Assembly: GCA_934432675.1 (NCBI GenBank)
Contig: CAKRYT010000008.1
Coordinates: forward strand, 1-60,475
DNA: 60,475 nt
Direction: 5' to 3'
Source of the DNA: an uncultured Eubacteriales bacterium
Lineage (GTDB): Bacteria > Bacillota > Clostridia > Oscillospirales > CAG-272
Part shown: piece by piece, positions 42,531 through 50,364 of the stretch
How the letters are laid out: each line of letters opens with the position of its first letter
Position numbering within the stretch: position 1 is the first letter of the stretch
Notes under the pieces: generated by a model
The model's input: only the letters and a program-made list of their open reading frames with translations
What the model was told of the DNA's origin: nothing
Databases searched by the model: none
Program-made: the position numbers and the translations under genes

Positions 42531-42950
42531 TTATTCGGCGGTGCCGGGCTCCGGCATGGTTTCGACATCCGCCGTGCTTTGGCAGTCGGGGCAGAGCCCC
42601 TCGTAGATTGTCTGGTGACAGAGGATGCGGTAGCCGGTGGCGGCGGCGGCTGCGTCGTCGCGGGAGGGGAGGAACGTCTCGGGGGCGTCCACGACCTTTT
42701 TGCACCGGACGCAGATGATGTGGTCGTGCGGGTCGGTGCGCAGGTCGAAGCGATCCGCGCCCGGGGCGCGGATGTGGTAGACGTCGCCCTCCTCCGAGAG
42801 CCGATGCAGGTTGCGGTAGACGGTGCCGCGGCTGACGCGGCTGTCCTGCGCCCGGACCGCCTCATAGATGGTGTCTGCCGTCGGGTGGTCACGCCTTTCC
42901 CGCACCACCTGCAAGACGAGACGTCTCTGTTTGGTGTCTCTGCGTTGCAT
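42531..42950 (-). CDS. perR: Fur-family regulator, probably PerR
   Basis: 139 residues. Winged helix (about 8-75: RLVLQVVRERRDHPTADTIYEAV, RVSRGTVYRNLHRLSEEG) and dimer domain with DPHDHIICVRCKKV (the metal site His/Asp and first CxxC) and GLCPDCQS (second CxxC, structural zinc). PerR rather than Fur or Zur is inferred from the neighbouring rubrerythrin and superoxide reductase. Start ATG 42950 has AAAGGA. PerR would sense peroxide through metal-catalysed histidine oxidation. A hairpin lies between it and the upstream gene. Confidence 0.85.
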   Translation of the reverse strand: MQRRDTKQRRLVLQVVRERRDHPTADTIYEAVRAQDSRVSRGTVYRNLHRLSEEGDVYHIRAPGADRFDLRTDPHDHIICVRCKKVVDAPETFLPSRDDAAAAATGYRILCHQTIYEGLCPDCQSTADVETMPEPGTAE

Positions 42951-42970
42951 GGACTTTTCCTTTCGTGACA

Positions 42971-42998
42971 GCCGCCCGCCCCGACCGGGGCGGGCGGC
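42971..42998. terminator. Hairpin between dfx and perR
   Basis: GCCGCCCGCCCC/GGGGCGGGCGGC. No long T-run, so it may only attenuate read-through into perR. Confidence 0.5.
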
Positions 42999-43049
42999 TT
43001 CGCTTCGATTTAACACGGGGAGACGCCCGGTTCTCCGGGCTACGCCGCG

Positions 43050-43433
43050 TCAGTCGGCGGTCGCCGCCCAGAGCCCGTGGAGGTTACAGTAAGCGTAGAC
43101 GGCCCTGACCTCGTCGCCCGCCTCCATGACGAAGGTGACGCGCGGGGCACCCGTCGGGTCGAGTTCTTTGCGCTGGTTACCGGCCTTGGTTTCCAGCGAC
43201 ACCCACGCGATGTGGTGCGCCTCCGTCATCGGGTGCGCGACCGAGCCGACCTCGACCGTGACGGTGTTTCCCTCGACCGTAAAGACGGGGATATGCTTTT
43301 CCGTCGCCGCTTCGGTCGTGCCGGGCAGGAGTTCCCGCATTTCGCCGCCGCAGCAGGAAACGGGCGCGCCCGAATTCTTCACGAACGCAATGATGTTGCC
43401 GCATTTCGGGCAGATAAAAAATCTTTGTTTCAT
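43050..43433 (-). CDS. dfx: Desulfoferrodoxin (superoxide reductase)
   Basis: Reduces superoxide to hydrogen peroxide without making oxygen. 127 residues: N-terminal rubredoxin-like knuckle CPKCGNII ... CCGG and the SOR domain with metal ligands in HPMTEAHHIAWV and the C-terminal CNLHGLW. The glutamate loop (VFTVEGNTVTVEVG, KHIPVF) is present. All active-site ligands appear intact. Start ATG 43433 follows AAAGGAG. It is the middle gene of rbr-dfx-perR. Confidence 0.93.
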   Translation of the reverse strand: MKQRFFICPKCGNIIAFVKNSGAPVSCCGGEMRELLPGTTEAATEKHIPVFTVEGNTVTVEVGSVAHPMTEAHHIAWVSLETKAGNQRKELDPTGAPRVTFVMEAGDEVRAVYAYCNLHGLWAATAD

Positions 43434-43640
43434 AAATTGGGTTGCTCCTTTGTGTCGTTTGGGGGCGGGTACCCCGCAGGCGGTGTCATCCGTTTCCGCC
43501 GTGCGTGTGCCGCCCGGAGAACGCAGGATCACCGGCCGCCGCGCGGTCGCCGTCCGTGCGTCCCGTTTGCGTGTGTGCCGCGGGTCGGCTTGCAGGGCGT
43601 GGTGTGCCCCGCCGCCGTCCGTGTGTGCCCGGACACGGGA

Positions 43641-44186
43641 TCAATAGTTTTCCTCGTGCACCTCGAAGTAACTCTGCGGGTGGAGGCAGGTCGGGCAGAC
43701 CTCGGGGGCCTTCGTCCCGACGACGATGTGGCCGCAGTTGCGGCACTCCCACACCTTGACCTCGCTCTTCTCGAACACTTCGGAGGTCTCTACGTTGCGG
43801 AGCAGGGCGCGGTAGCGTTCCTCATGATGCTTTTCGATCGCACCGACCAGGCGGAAACGCTTTGCCAGTTCCGGGAAGCCCTCTTCCTCGGCGGTCTTCG
43901 CGAATTCCTCGTACATATCCGTCCACTCGTAGTTCTCCCCCTCTGCGGCCGCCGCGAGATTTTCCGCCGTCGTGCCGATGCCGCCGAGTTCGCGGAACCA
44001 CAGTTTGGCGTGTTCCTTCTCGTTGTCTGCCGTTTTCAAAAACAGTTCGGCAATCTGCTCGAAGCCCTGCTTCTTCGCCACCGAGGCAAAGAACGTGTAT
44101 TTGTTCCGCGCCTGGCTCTCGCCGGCGAATGCCGCCTGGAGGTTTTGCTCCGTCTTGGTACCCGTGTATTTGTTCTGCTTGCTCAT
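43641..44186 (-). CDS. rbr: Rubrerythrin
   Basis: Peroxide-scavenging diiron protein of anaerobes. 181 residues with the four-helix domain (EQNLQAAFAGESQARNKYTFFA, EKEHAKLWFRELG, EEGFPELAKRFRLVGAIEKHHEERY) and the C-terminal rubredoxin-like knot (ECRNCGH, VCPTCLHPQSYF). All iron ligands are there. Start ATG follows AGAGGG. It heads the cluster from a strong promoter with a PerR-like palindrome at the transcription start, and dfx and perR follow on the same strand. Confidence 0.95.
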   Translation of the reverse strand: MSKQNKYTGTKTEQNLQAAFAGESQARNKYTFFASVAKKQGFEQIAELFLKTADNEKEHAKLWFRELGGIGTTAENLAAAAEGENYEWTDMYEEFAKTAEEEGFPELAKRFRLVGAIEKHHEERYRALLRNVETSEVFEKSEVKVWECRNCGHIVVGTKAPEVCPTCLHPQSYFEVHEENY

Positions 44187-44207
44187 GTGTCAGCCCTCTT
44201 TCAAATT

Positions 44208-44262
44208 CTTATTAGGAATTGTTCCTGATAAGAGTATACACGACGACGGATCCATTTGTCAA
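44208..44262 (-). promoter_or_regulatory. rbr promoter with PerR-box-like operator
   Basis: Minus strand TTGACA - 18 bp - TATACT (44233-44262), immediately followed by CTTATCAGGAACAATTCCTA ending in ATAAG (44208-44232), a palindrome with only one mismatch that resembles Fur/PerR boxes. It would block transcription initiation. Confidence 0.75.
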
Positions 44263-44377
44263 GAGGAAATCGGCAATTTGTCGAAAAAAGTGTATGAAAG
44301 GTCGGAGCGTATCACACCCGCCGCGGCGGAATAAGCCCACACGAGGACGAAAACGGGCAACGTAGCCATTCACGCAA

Positions 44378-44409
44378 GAACAGCCACCCGGTCGCCCGGG
44401 TGGCTGTTC
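44378..44409. other. Perfect GAACAGCCACCCGG hairpin
   Basis: 14-bp stem around TCGC, just upstream of the membrane protein terminator. Confidence 0.5.
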
Positions 44410-44423
44410 CGTTCGGGTATGAC

Positions 44424-44449
44424 AAAACGCCCGCCGGGCGGGCGTTTTC
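44424..44449 (-). terminator. Terminator of the membrane protein gene
   Basis: ACGCCCGCC/GGCGGGCGT with A-run before and T-run after. Confidence 0.7.
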
Positions 44450-44495
44450 AGAGGCGGGAGGTCCTGCCTTCCGGGGGAGGTCTCCCGGGGGTGCG

Positions 44496-45374
44496 TCAGC
44501 GCAGTTCCATGACGGCCATGAAGAGAAACGAGAGGGAAAAAGAGACCGACGTCGCCAAAAGGCCGAAGAGAAACTTGGCACCTTTGTTCTTCCAGATGCG
44601 GATGACGGCCAGGACGTACAGTGCCAGCATGGCAACGATAGACAGGCAAAACAGGAGAGACATCCATACGTCTGCCACTTCCATGGCGGGGAAGGACGAG
44701 CGGGCGGACTCGCCGAAACCCTGCCCCAGAACGAGCCCGACGACCATGGCGCAAAACATGGAAAACAGGGTCAGGAGGGTATACCGGATCTTTTGTGCAA
44801 CGGTCACACGGTCGTTGAATTCATAGAAACCGAAACTCCCGTCGGAATTGACCCGGAGTGCCGCCTCGGCCCCTTCCTCGTGTTTCAGGATCGTCTTGGC
44901 GATGGAGGCGAAAAGCGATTCGAGACCCATCAGCAGAATCCACGCGCCGAGCGTGCCGAACATGATCGGCCCCAGCCGGGTGAGCAGGCTCGGGTCGAGC
45001 CCGAAAGATCCCCTCGCGGCGCAGTACGAGACGATCAGTCCGACGACAAAGACGGCGGGGAGCAAAAAACCGATGCATCGCCGCAACCAAAAAAACAGGT
45101 TGTAAAAGCATTCGAGGACACGGATGGAGCCGAGATTCTTAAACCACTCCTTTTTCCTGTAAAACGTCAGGTAGACGGTCCGTTCCGTCGAAGTTTTGGT
45201 GTGGGGGGTCAATTCCACGGTGTCGTCGTCCACCCACTTACCGGTAATGTGATCGACGTGCGTGGTGGTTTCGATATGCTCGGTCGCGTCGTACAGATGC
45301 CAACCGAATTTGCAGGTATTTTTTGCAACGCGTTTCCAGAAAAGCCGTTTGAGAGCCAAGGTCTTCGTTTCCAT
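44496..45374 (-). CDS. Conserved-looking membrane protein of unknown function
   Basis: 292 residues from ATG 45374 (AAGGAA upstream). A soluble N-terminal 85 residues (WHLYDATEHIETTTHVDHITG, TERTVYLTFYRKKEW) is followed by five or six membrane segments (IGFLLPAVFVVGLIVSYC, ILLMGLESLFASIA, LLTLFSMFCAMVVGLVLGQ, SLLFCLSIVAMLALYVLAV, FLFGLLATSVSFSLSFLF). I do not recognise a family. It stands alone between the rbr cluster and a long spacer. Confidence 0.7.
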   Translation of the reverse strand: METKTLALKRLFWKRVAKNTCKFGWHLYDATEHIETTTHVDHITGKWVDDDTVELTPHTKTSTERTVYLTFYRKKEWFKNLGSIRVLECFYNLFFWLRRCIGFLLPAVFVVGLIVSYCAARGSFGLDPSLLTRLGPIMFGTLGAWILLMGLESLFASIAKTILKHEEGAEAALRVNSDGSFGFYEFNDRVTVAQKIRYTLLTLFSMFCAMVVGLVLGQGFGESARSSFPAMEVADVWMSLLFCLSIVAMLALYVLAVIRIWKNKGAKFLFGLLATSVSFSLSFLFMAVMELR

Positions 45375-46159
45375 AGATGCATATTTCCTTTTTAAGAATA
45401 CAGCGGACTTTACACGGTCTTGCGGGTGTCGGACGGAGCGTCCACTCTGCCGGCGGGCGGCCCCCGTACCGTTTGATGCAGCGGGGTGCCCCGTCACGCC
45501 CGAGACGGACGCTCTATCAATAATTTACCCGCAACGCCCCGTTTTGTCAACAGAAAACGACGTAAAATATGGGAATAATGGCGTTTGGGTTTTCCTGCGC
45601 CGTGCGGCGGGGAAAGACACGGCGCGAAAGGACGTGACGGGAAAAGACGCGGCGGGCGGTCAGCGTTGCGGAACCGACGGGGCGGTCAGGCCCGTGCCGT
45701 TGCGCGCAGGATTGCAACCGCCCGGGCGGGGAGGGAGGCAACCAAAAGAATGCAAGAGACAGGTGCCGGCAGTTTTTTATCGTCAAAACTCCTTTTCGTT
45801 CGTTTTCCCGGCCAAACGGTGTTACGGCCCGCATCGGGACAGACCCCCGGCTTTGCCGGTTTGTTTCTCTTCGGTGCGGTCGTTAGGTTAACCCCCTGCC
45901 GCGGGGGGAAACACAAGGGAGGGGACCCCCGCCGTCGGCGGAACTTGCAAATCGTGCGGCGGAGGGATATAATGAAGTAGGAAAAGCGGGGCGGCGGAGC
46001 ACCGCCCCGCGCGAACGAGTGCCCGGCGCGAACGGATGTTCGGTGAGCATCACGCGCCCGGCGCGGTCGGATGCCGCCCGGCGGGGCACAGGTGCCGCCC
46101 GGCGGGGAGGAACTCCGCCCCCGGGAAGAGCAAAAATACACTTGGAAGGGAACGGCAGC
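45375..46159. other. Long GC-rich spacer with promoter
   Basis: No gene. It contains a promoter for the next gene and GC-rich repeat pairs: TGCCGCCCGGCGGGG occurs twice 21 bp apart near 46072-46105, and GACGTGACGGGAAAAGACGC-like words near 45632. Confidence 0.5.
45945..45973 (+). promoter_or_regulatory. Promoter of the acetyltransferase gene
   Basis: TTGCAA - 17 bp - TATAAT, about 185 bp before the start codon, so the message has a long leader. Confidence 0.65.
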
Positions 46160-46918
46160 ATGGACGAATACATCGACCTGACGGAGGAGAACGTCGCCGA
46201 GGCACCGCTCGCGTGTATCATACGGAAAAAAGCGGGGCATCCCGGGATCGAGGCGAAACGAACGTGGCTCGCGGAGCGCATCCCGGAGGGGCACGTGTTC
46301 CGTAAACTCCGCGACCCTGCGTCCTGCGCTTTCATCGAATACGCGCCGCTGGAAACCGCGTGGGTACCCGTCGAGGGGGAGAACTATCTGTACGTCTATT
46401 GTCTGTGGGTGGCGGGTGACGCCAAAGGGCACGGGCACGGCGCGCATCTGATGACGTCCTGCATCGAGGATGCCCGCTGCCGCGGCAAGTCCGGGGTCTG
46501 TATGCTCGGCGCGGACAAGCAGAAAGCGTGGCTTTCCGATCAGGCGTTCGCCGCAAAATACGGTTTTCGCCCGGCGGACACGGCCCCCGGCGGGTACACA
46601 CTCCTCGCCCTGTCCCTTGACGGCACGCTCCCGCACTTTGCGGCAGGGGCAAAACGCGGGACGGTGGAAGACCCGGGACTCGTCGTTTACTATGACGCGC
46701 AATGCCCGTTCCTCCCGGAAAGGGTGGAGACGCTCCGCGCCTACTGCGAGGGAAAGGGCATCCGGGCCGATTTCCGCCGTGTGGGGTCACTCGCCGAGGC
46801 AAAGGCACTGCCGTCGGTCTTCAACAACTTCGCCACGTTCTGGAACGGTCAGCTCGTCACGGTCAATCAGATCGACCCGAAGATGCTGGAAAAGATCATC
46901 GGGAGATCCGGGTCGTAA
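46160..46918 (+). CDS. GNAT acetyltransferase with YoaP-like C-terminal domain
   Basis: 252 residues from ATG 46160 (GGAAGGGAA upstream). N-terminal GNAT fold (about 40-150: YLYVYCLWVAGDAKGHGHGAHLMTSCIEDARCRGKSG, AFAAKYGFRPAD) has the acetyl-CoA loop in the form GDAKGHGHG, a loose variant of RxxGxG. The C-terminal 90 residues (VVYYDAQCPFLPERVETLRAYCEGKGI, FNNFATFWNGQLVTVNQ) match the YoaP-like domain, thioredoxin-like in look. The acceptor is unknown. Long leader; single gene. Confidence 0.8.
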   Translation: MDEYIDLTEENVAEAPLACIIRKKAGHPGIEAKRTWLAERIPEGHVFRKLRDPASCAFIEYAPLETAWVPVEGENYLYVYCLWVAGDAKGHGHGAHLMTSCIEDARCRGKSGVCMLGADKQKAWLSDQAFAAKYGFRPADTAPGGYTLLALSLDGTLPHFAAGAKRGTVEDPGLVVYYDAQCPFLPERVETLRAYCEGKGIRADFRRVGSLAEAKALPSVFNNFATFWNGQLVTVNQIDPKMLEKIIGRSGS

Positions 46919-46995
46919 GATACGGGGCGGCGGACAAAAACGGATTTTGACGGGGAGACGTCCGAGCACCTCCGGCGGCAATTTCGCCGCGCGGC

Positions 46996-47024
46996 TTGCA
47001 AAACACCGGGGCTTGTGGTACAAT
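46996..47024 (+). promoter_or_regulatory. Promoter of trpS
   Basis: TTGCAA - 17 bp - TACAAT, about 65 bp before the start codon. Confidence 0.65.
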
Positions 47025-47088
47025 AAGCAAAAACACCGCGGGGGCGGGGTTTCCCCGTCCCTTATTCTATCAACTGCGAGGCATTACC

Positions 47089-48174
47089 ATGCAAGAAAAC
47101 AAGGCACCGAAAAAGCGCGTGATCCTGACGGGTGACCGTCCGACGGGCAGGCTCCACGTGGGGCATTACGTCGGCTCGCTCAAAGAGCGTGTCCGGCTCC
47201 AAAACTCGGGGGAATTTGACGAAATCTACATTATGATTGCGGACGCGCAGGCACTGACCGACAACGCGGAGCACCCCGAAAAGGTGCGCGGCAACATCAT
47301 GCAGGTCGCACTCGACTATCTCTCGTGCGGCATCGACCCCGCAAAATCCTGCATCTTCATCCAGTCGATGGTGCCGGAGCTGACCGAGTTGACTTTCTAC
47401 TATATGAACCTCGTCACGGTGTCGCGCGTACAGCGCAACCCCACCGTCAAGGCGGAGATCCAGATGCGTAACTTTGAGGCGAGTATCCCGGTCGGATTCT
47501 TCTGCTACCCCATCAGCCAGGCGGCGGATATTACCGCTTTCCACGCGACGGCGGTACCCGTCGGAGAGGATCAGCTCCCCATGCTGGAACAGTGCACCGA
47601 GATCGTGCGTAAGTTCAACAGCGTGTACGGGGAGACGCTGACCGAGCCCGGTATCATCCTGCCGAAGAACCGCGCCTGCCTGCGTCTGCCCGGCATCGAC
47701 GGCAAGGCGAAAATGAGCAAATCGCTCGGCAACTGCATCTACCTCTCGGATACGCCGGAGGAGGTCAGGACCAAGGTCATGTCCATGTTCACCGACCCGA
47801 CGCACCTGCGCCGTGAGGACCCCGGGCACACCGAGGGCAACCCGGTGTTCATCTACCTCGACGCATTCGCACGGGACGAGCACTTCGCCGAGTTTTTGCC
47901 GGAGTATGAGAACCTCGAAGCCCTGAAAGAGCATTACCGCCGCGGCGGGCTCGGTGACGTCAAGGTCAAGAAGTTTCTCTGCGACGTCATGCAGGCGGAA
48001 CTCACCCCCATCCGCGAACGCCGCGCTTACTGGGAGAGCCGCCCCGAGGAGGTCTATGAGATCCTGCGGGCGGGCAGTGCCCGTGCCGAGGCGACCGCCG
48101 CCGGGACGCTCCGTGAGGTGCGCCGCGCCATGAAGATCGACTACTTTGAAAACGGCAATCTCCTCAAAAACTGA
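47089..48174 (+). CDS. trpS: Tryptophan--tRNA ligase
   Basis: 361 residues, class I synthetase. Signature HIGH-type PTGRLHVGHYVGS near the N-terminus and KMSKS at about residue 208 (GKAKMSKSLGNCIYL). The ATP- and Trp-pocket segments (MIADAQALTDN, FFCYPISQAADITAF, VPVGEDQLPMLEQCTEI) are intact. Start ATG 47089 follows GCGAGG. Monocistronic with its own promoter and a strong terminator. No upstream T-box was seen. Confidence 0.96.
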   Translation: MQENKAPKKRVILTGDRPTGRLHVGHYVGSLKERVRLQNSGEFDEIYIMIADAQALTDNAEHPEKVRGNIMQVALDYLSCGIDPAKSCIFIQSMVPELTELTFYYMNLVTVSRVQRNPTVKAEIQMRNFEASIPVGFFCYPISQAADITAFHATAVPVGEDQLPMLEQCTEIVRKFNSVYGETLTEPGIILPKNRACLRLPGIDGKAKMSKSLGNCIYLSDTPEEVRTKVMSMFTDPTHLRREDPGHTEGNPVFIYLDAFARDEHFAEFLPEYENLEALKEHYRRGGLGDVKVKKFLCDVMQAELTPIRERRAYWESRPEEVYEILRAGSARAEATAAGTLREVRRAMKIDYFENGNLLKN

Positions 48175-48183
48175 TGAAATGCC

Positions 48184-48224
48184 CCCTGCCGACGGGATCC
48201 CCGTCGGCAGGGCGTTTTCTTTTT
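48184..48224 (+). terminator. Terminator of trpS
   Basis: CCCTGCCGACGGG/CCCGTCGGCAGGG then CGTTTTCTTTTT. Confidence 0.88.
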
Positions 48225-48239
48225 GCGGCGCGGTGCCGG

Positions 48240-48253
48240 GAAAACCGGGCACC
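48240..48253 (+). repeat. Dispersed repeat, copy 3
   Basis: GAAAACCGGGCACC, here extended to a palindrome (GGTGCCGGG ... CCGGGCACC). Confidence 0.6.
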
Positions 48254-48292
48254 GCACTGTTTTTTATCGGAGGCGGAGTTGCTCGATCTGTC

Positions 48293-48384
48293 GTGCCGCG
48301 GCAGAACGGCCCGCGGTGCCGAGGTTGATTGACCTGCCGTGCCGAGGTGGATTGTCCTGTCGTGCCGCGGCAGACTTTTGCCGC
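48293..48384. repeat. Four-copy 23-bp tandem repeat
   Basis: Units start at 48293, 48316, 48339 and 48362, each with GTGCCG(A/C)GG; units 2 and 3 share GTGCCGAGGT and GATTG. No gene spans it. Confidence 0.75.
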
Positions 48385-48410
48385 CGGATAACGGCACCCG
48401 GCGGCAACGA

Positions 48411-48438
48411 GAAAGGGGCGCGCCATATGGCGCGCCCC
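48411..48438 (-). terminator. Terminator of the small lipoprotein gene
   Basis: GGGGCGCGCC/GGCGCGCCCC with TTTCTCGTT after it on the minus strand. Confidence 0.65.
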
Positions 48439-48472
48439 TCCGCGAATCAAAAGGTGAAGCGGTGCTTGCCGA

Positions 48473-48925
48473 TTACTTCACGGATTTGACGATGTTGGTG
48501 ATCTCGTTGATGTACAGGACGGAGAGCGGAATCGCCAGGCAGTTGCCCTTCGCGTAGCCGGCGTTCTCCAGTGCTTCGGCAAAAGCCTGCGCATTCTCGT
48601 TCGAGGAGACATCCTTGACGAGCCCCTGGATGGTGGCACTGTCGTCGTATGCTTTCTTCATATCCTCGGTTGCCTTGAACTCGACAATCAGGACGGAGGT
48701 CACACCGTTGCTCTCTTTGGTGAGCAGATGGAGAGTGACCGTGAGGTCATCTTTCTCCAGTTCTTCCTTGATTTTGGTGGAGACGTTTTCGAGGGCAGTG
48801 TTTTCCTTGTAGCCCTCTTTTTCAAACGCTTTTTTCAGTGAGGGGTACTTGCTGCAGGAGACGAGCATGGTCGCCATGGCGGCGACGAGCAGCACGAGCG
48901 CAAGGACGCGGGTCAGGTTTTTCAT
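48473..48925 (-). CDS. Small lipoprotein of unknown function
   Basis: 150 residues. Signal peptide MKNLTRVLALVLLVAAMATM then lipobox MLVSC at about residues 20-24. The mature part is Lys/Glu-rich with alternating helices and strands (LKKAFEKEGYKENTALENVST, LTVTLHLLTKESNGVTSVLIVEF, NAQAFAEALENAGYAKGNCLAI). I do not recognise the family. Anchored outside the membrane. Single gene. Confidence 0.8.
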   Translation of the reverse strand: MKNLTRVLALVLLVAAMATMLVSCSKYPSLKKAFEKEGYKENTALENVSTKIKEELEKDDLTVTLHLLTKESNGVTSVLIVEFKATEDMKKAYDDSATIQGLVKDVSSNENAQAFAEALENAGYAKGNCLAIPLSVLYINEITNIVKSVK

Positions 48926-49209
48926 GAGTTTTCAATCCTCTCTTAATGAATGAATCGGGGGCGGGAAGACCGTTCTCCGCCGCTCTCCCGCTTTCATTAT
49001 AGACAGAGCGCGGCGCACGGCGCAACGGACAAATGCGGCACCGAGAGTAAAAAACGGACAAAATGTAAAAAGTGTCCGGATTTTGACGAATGCTGTCGCT
49101 CCGTCTCTTTACAAAAAGCGTTGGTATATGATAAGATGAATTTACCGTACCCCGGGGAGCGAACGGGGCAGGCGGAAACGGGCAGTTGCCCTCCTGCAAA
49201 GGAGAATCC

Positions 49210-49872
49210 ATGGCACAAAGGATTACCAAACGGGTCACCAGTGAAAATACGAAACGGATGTTCGCGGATGCCCTCAAAGGCACTCTCCGGAAGAAATGCC
49301 TTTCACAGATTACGGTCAAGGAGCTGGTCGCGACTTGCGGCGTCAATCACAAGACTTTTTACTATCATTTCCGCGACATTTACGATCTCGTGCATTGGAT
49401 GCTGGACTGCGAGACGGAGTCGCTGCGGCACGGACTGGACGCTACGAACGGCTACGAGGACATCGTCCGTTACCTGATCGACTATATCCGGGCGAACGGC
49501 TATATGCTCAACTGCCTCTGTAACGCCATCGGCAAGCAGGAGTTCTACGCATTTATCCACGAGGATCTGTCGGACATTGTCCGTCGGCTGGTTCTGACGG
49601 AGACGGAGCGACAGGGGGTGGACCCGGAAGACCCGTACATTGCGTTTCTCTGCGACTTCCTGGCCAAAGCTCTCTCCGGGATGCTCCTCGATTATCTGGC
49701 CGTCGGCACAACGGAGACAGGGGAGGACGAACTGGTACACTACGTCGTCTATACGTTCCGCACGACGGTCGAGACGCTCCTTGCGAGGCTGGCGGAACTA
49801 CCGCGCGGTGCAGAGGGAACCGACAGAAAAAAGGACGGCGCGTCGCCCGGAAAACCGGGCACCTCCCGGTAA
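49210..49872 (+). CDS. TetR-family regulator
   Basis: 220 residues from ATG 49210 (AAAGGAG). N-terminal TetR helix-turn-helix (about 11-56: TKRMFADALKGTLRKKCLSQITVKELVATCGVNHKTFYYHFRDIYDL) and an all-helical C-terminal ligand domain. The last about 20 residues (GASPGKPGTSR) come from a dispersed DNA repeat. It is followed by the operator pair and ABC exporter genes, which it most likely represses. In this family the ligand is usually a toxic compound or envelope stress signal. Confidence 0.85.
   Translation: MAQRITKRVTSENTKRMFADALKGTLRKKCLSQITVKELVATCGVNHKTFYYHFRDIYDLVHWMLDCETESLRHGLDATNGYEDIVRYLIDYIRANGYMLNCLCNAIGKQEFYAFIHEDLSDIVRRLVLTETERQGVDPEDPYIAFLCDFLAKALSGMLLDYLAVGTTETGEDELVHYVVYTFRTTVETLLARLAELPRGAEGTDRKKDGASPGKPGTSR
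49849..49863 (+). repeat. Dispersed repeat, copy 4, inside the TetR gene end
   Basis: GGAAAACCGGGCACC; encodes the last residues before the stop codon. Confidence 0.6.
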
Positions 49873-49980
49873 TATGAAGCAGCGGGCGGCAGGGATGCCG
49901 CCCGCTGTTTCTCCGCCGCACTCCGCCCGGCGGAGAAACAAACTGCAAAACAATAAATGAATGAAAATGGCGAAAAAGGG

Positions 49981-50009
49981 TTGCAATCCGTGCCACGCGG
50001 TGCTATACT
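49981..50009 (+). promoter_or_regulatory. Promoter of the ABC exporter operon
   Basis: TTGCAA - 17 bp - TATACT. Confidence 0.7.
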
Positions 50010-50018
50010 GAAACGGAA

Positions 50019-50034
50019 GTTAGCATATGCTAAC
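50019..50034. promoter_or_regulatory. Operator 1, GTTAGCATATGCTAAC
   Basis: A perfect 16-bp palindrome, 10 bp after the -10 box, so it covers the transcription start. Best guess: TetR binding site. Confidence 0.75.
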
Positions 50035-50108
50035 CTCCGCGACCCCCATTGCGTGCGCCGCCGCCGTGCGGTGTCGGGCGAGAGCGGGGCCACCCTTTCG
50101 GCAAACGA

Positions 50109-50124
50109 GTTAGCATATGCTTAC
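50109..50124. promoter_or_regulatory. Operator 2, GTTAGCATATGCTTAC
   Basis: The same palindrome with one mismatch, 90 bp downstream of operator 1, within the leader. Rest of 49873-50364 has no gene. Confidence 0.65.
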
Positions 50125-50364
50125 TCGCGGTGGCGGCGCAGAACACAGCCGGGAAACCGGAGCAAAAGCCCCGGAGCAGACACGGGCGCGGGACACCGGA
50201 AGGAAACGCCGACGCAAAGGTCGTTGCCGCACGGCGGCAAAAGCGCGGGTGCCCGGCGGCGGGACCGGGAGCCGACGCAAAGCGGCGGGGGAGCGTCCGT
50301 ATAACGTAGCGTAACACTGTACGAAAAATATTTGCATACCGATACGAAAGCAGAGGAAACCGTC

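Noticed and set aside
48293..48384. CRISPR-like look of the 23-bp repeats
   Set aside because: Units are directly adjacent without spacers, and no cas gene is nearby.
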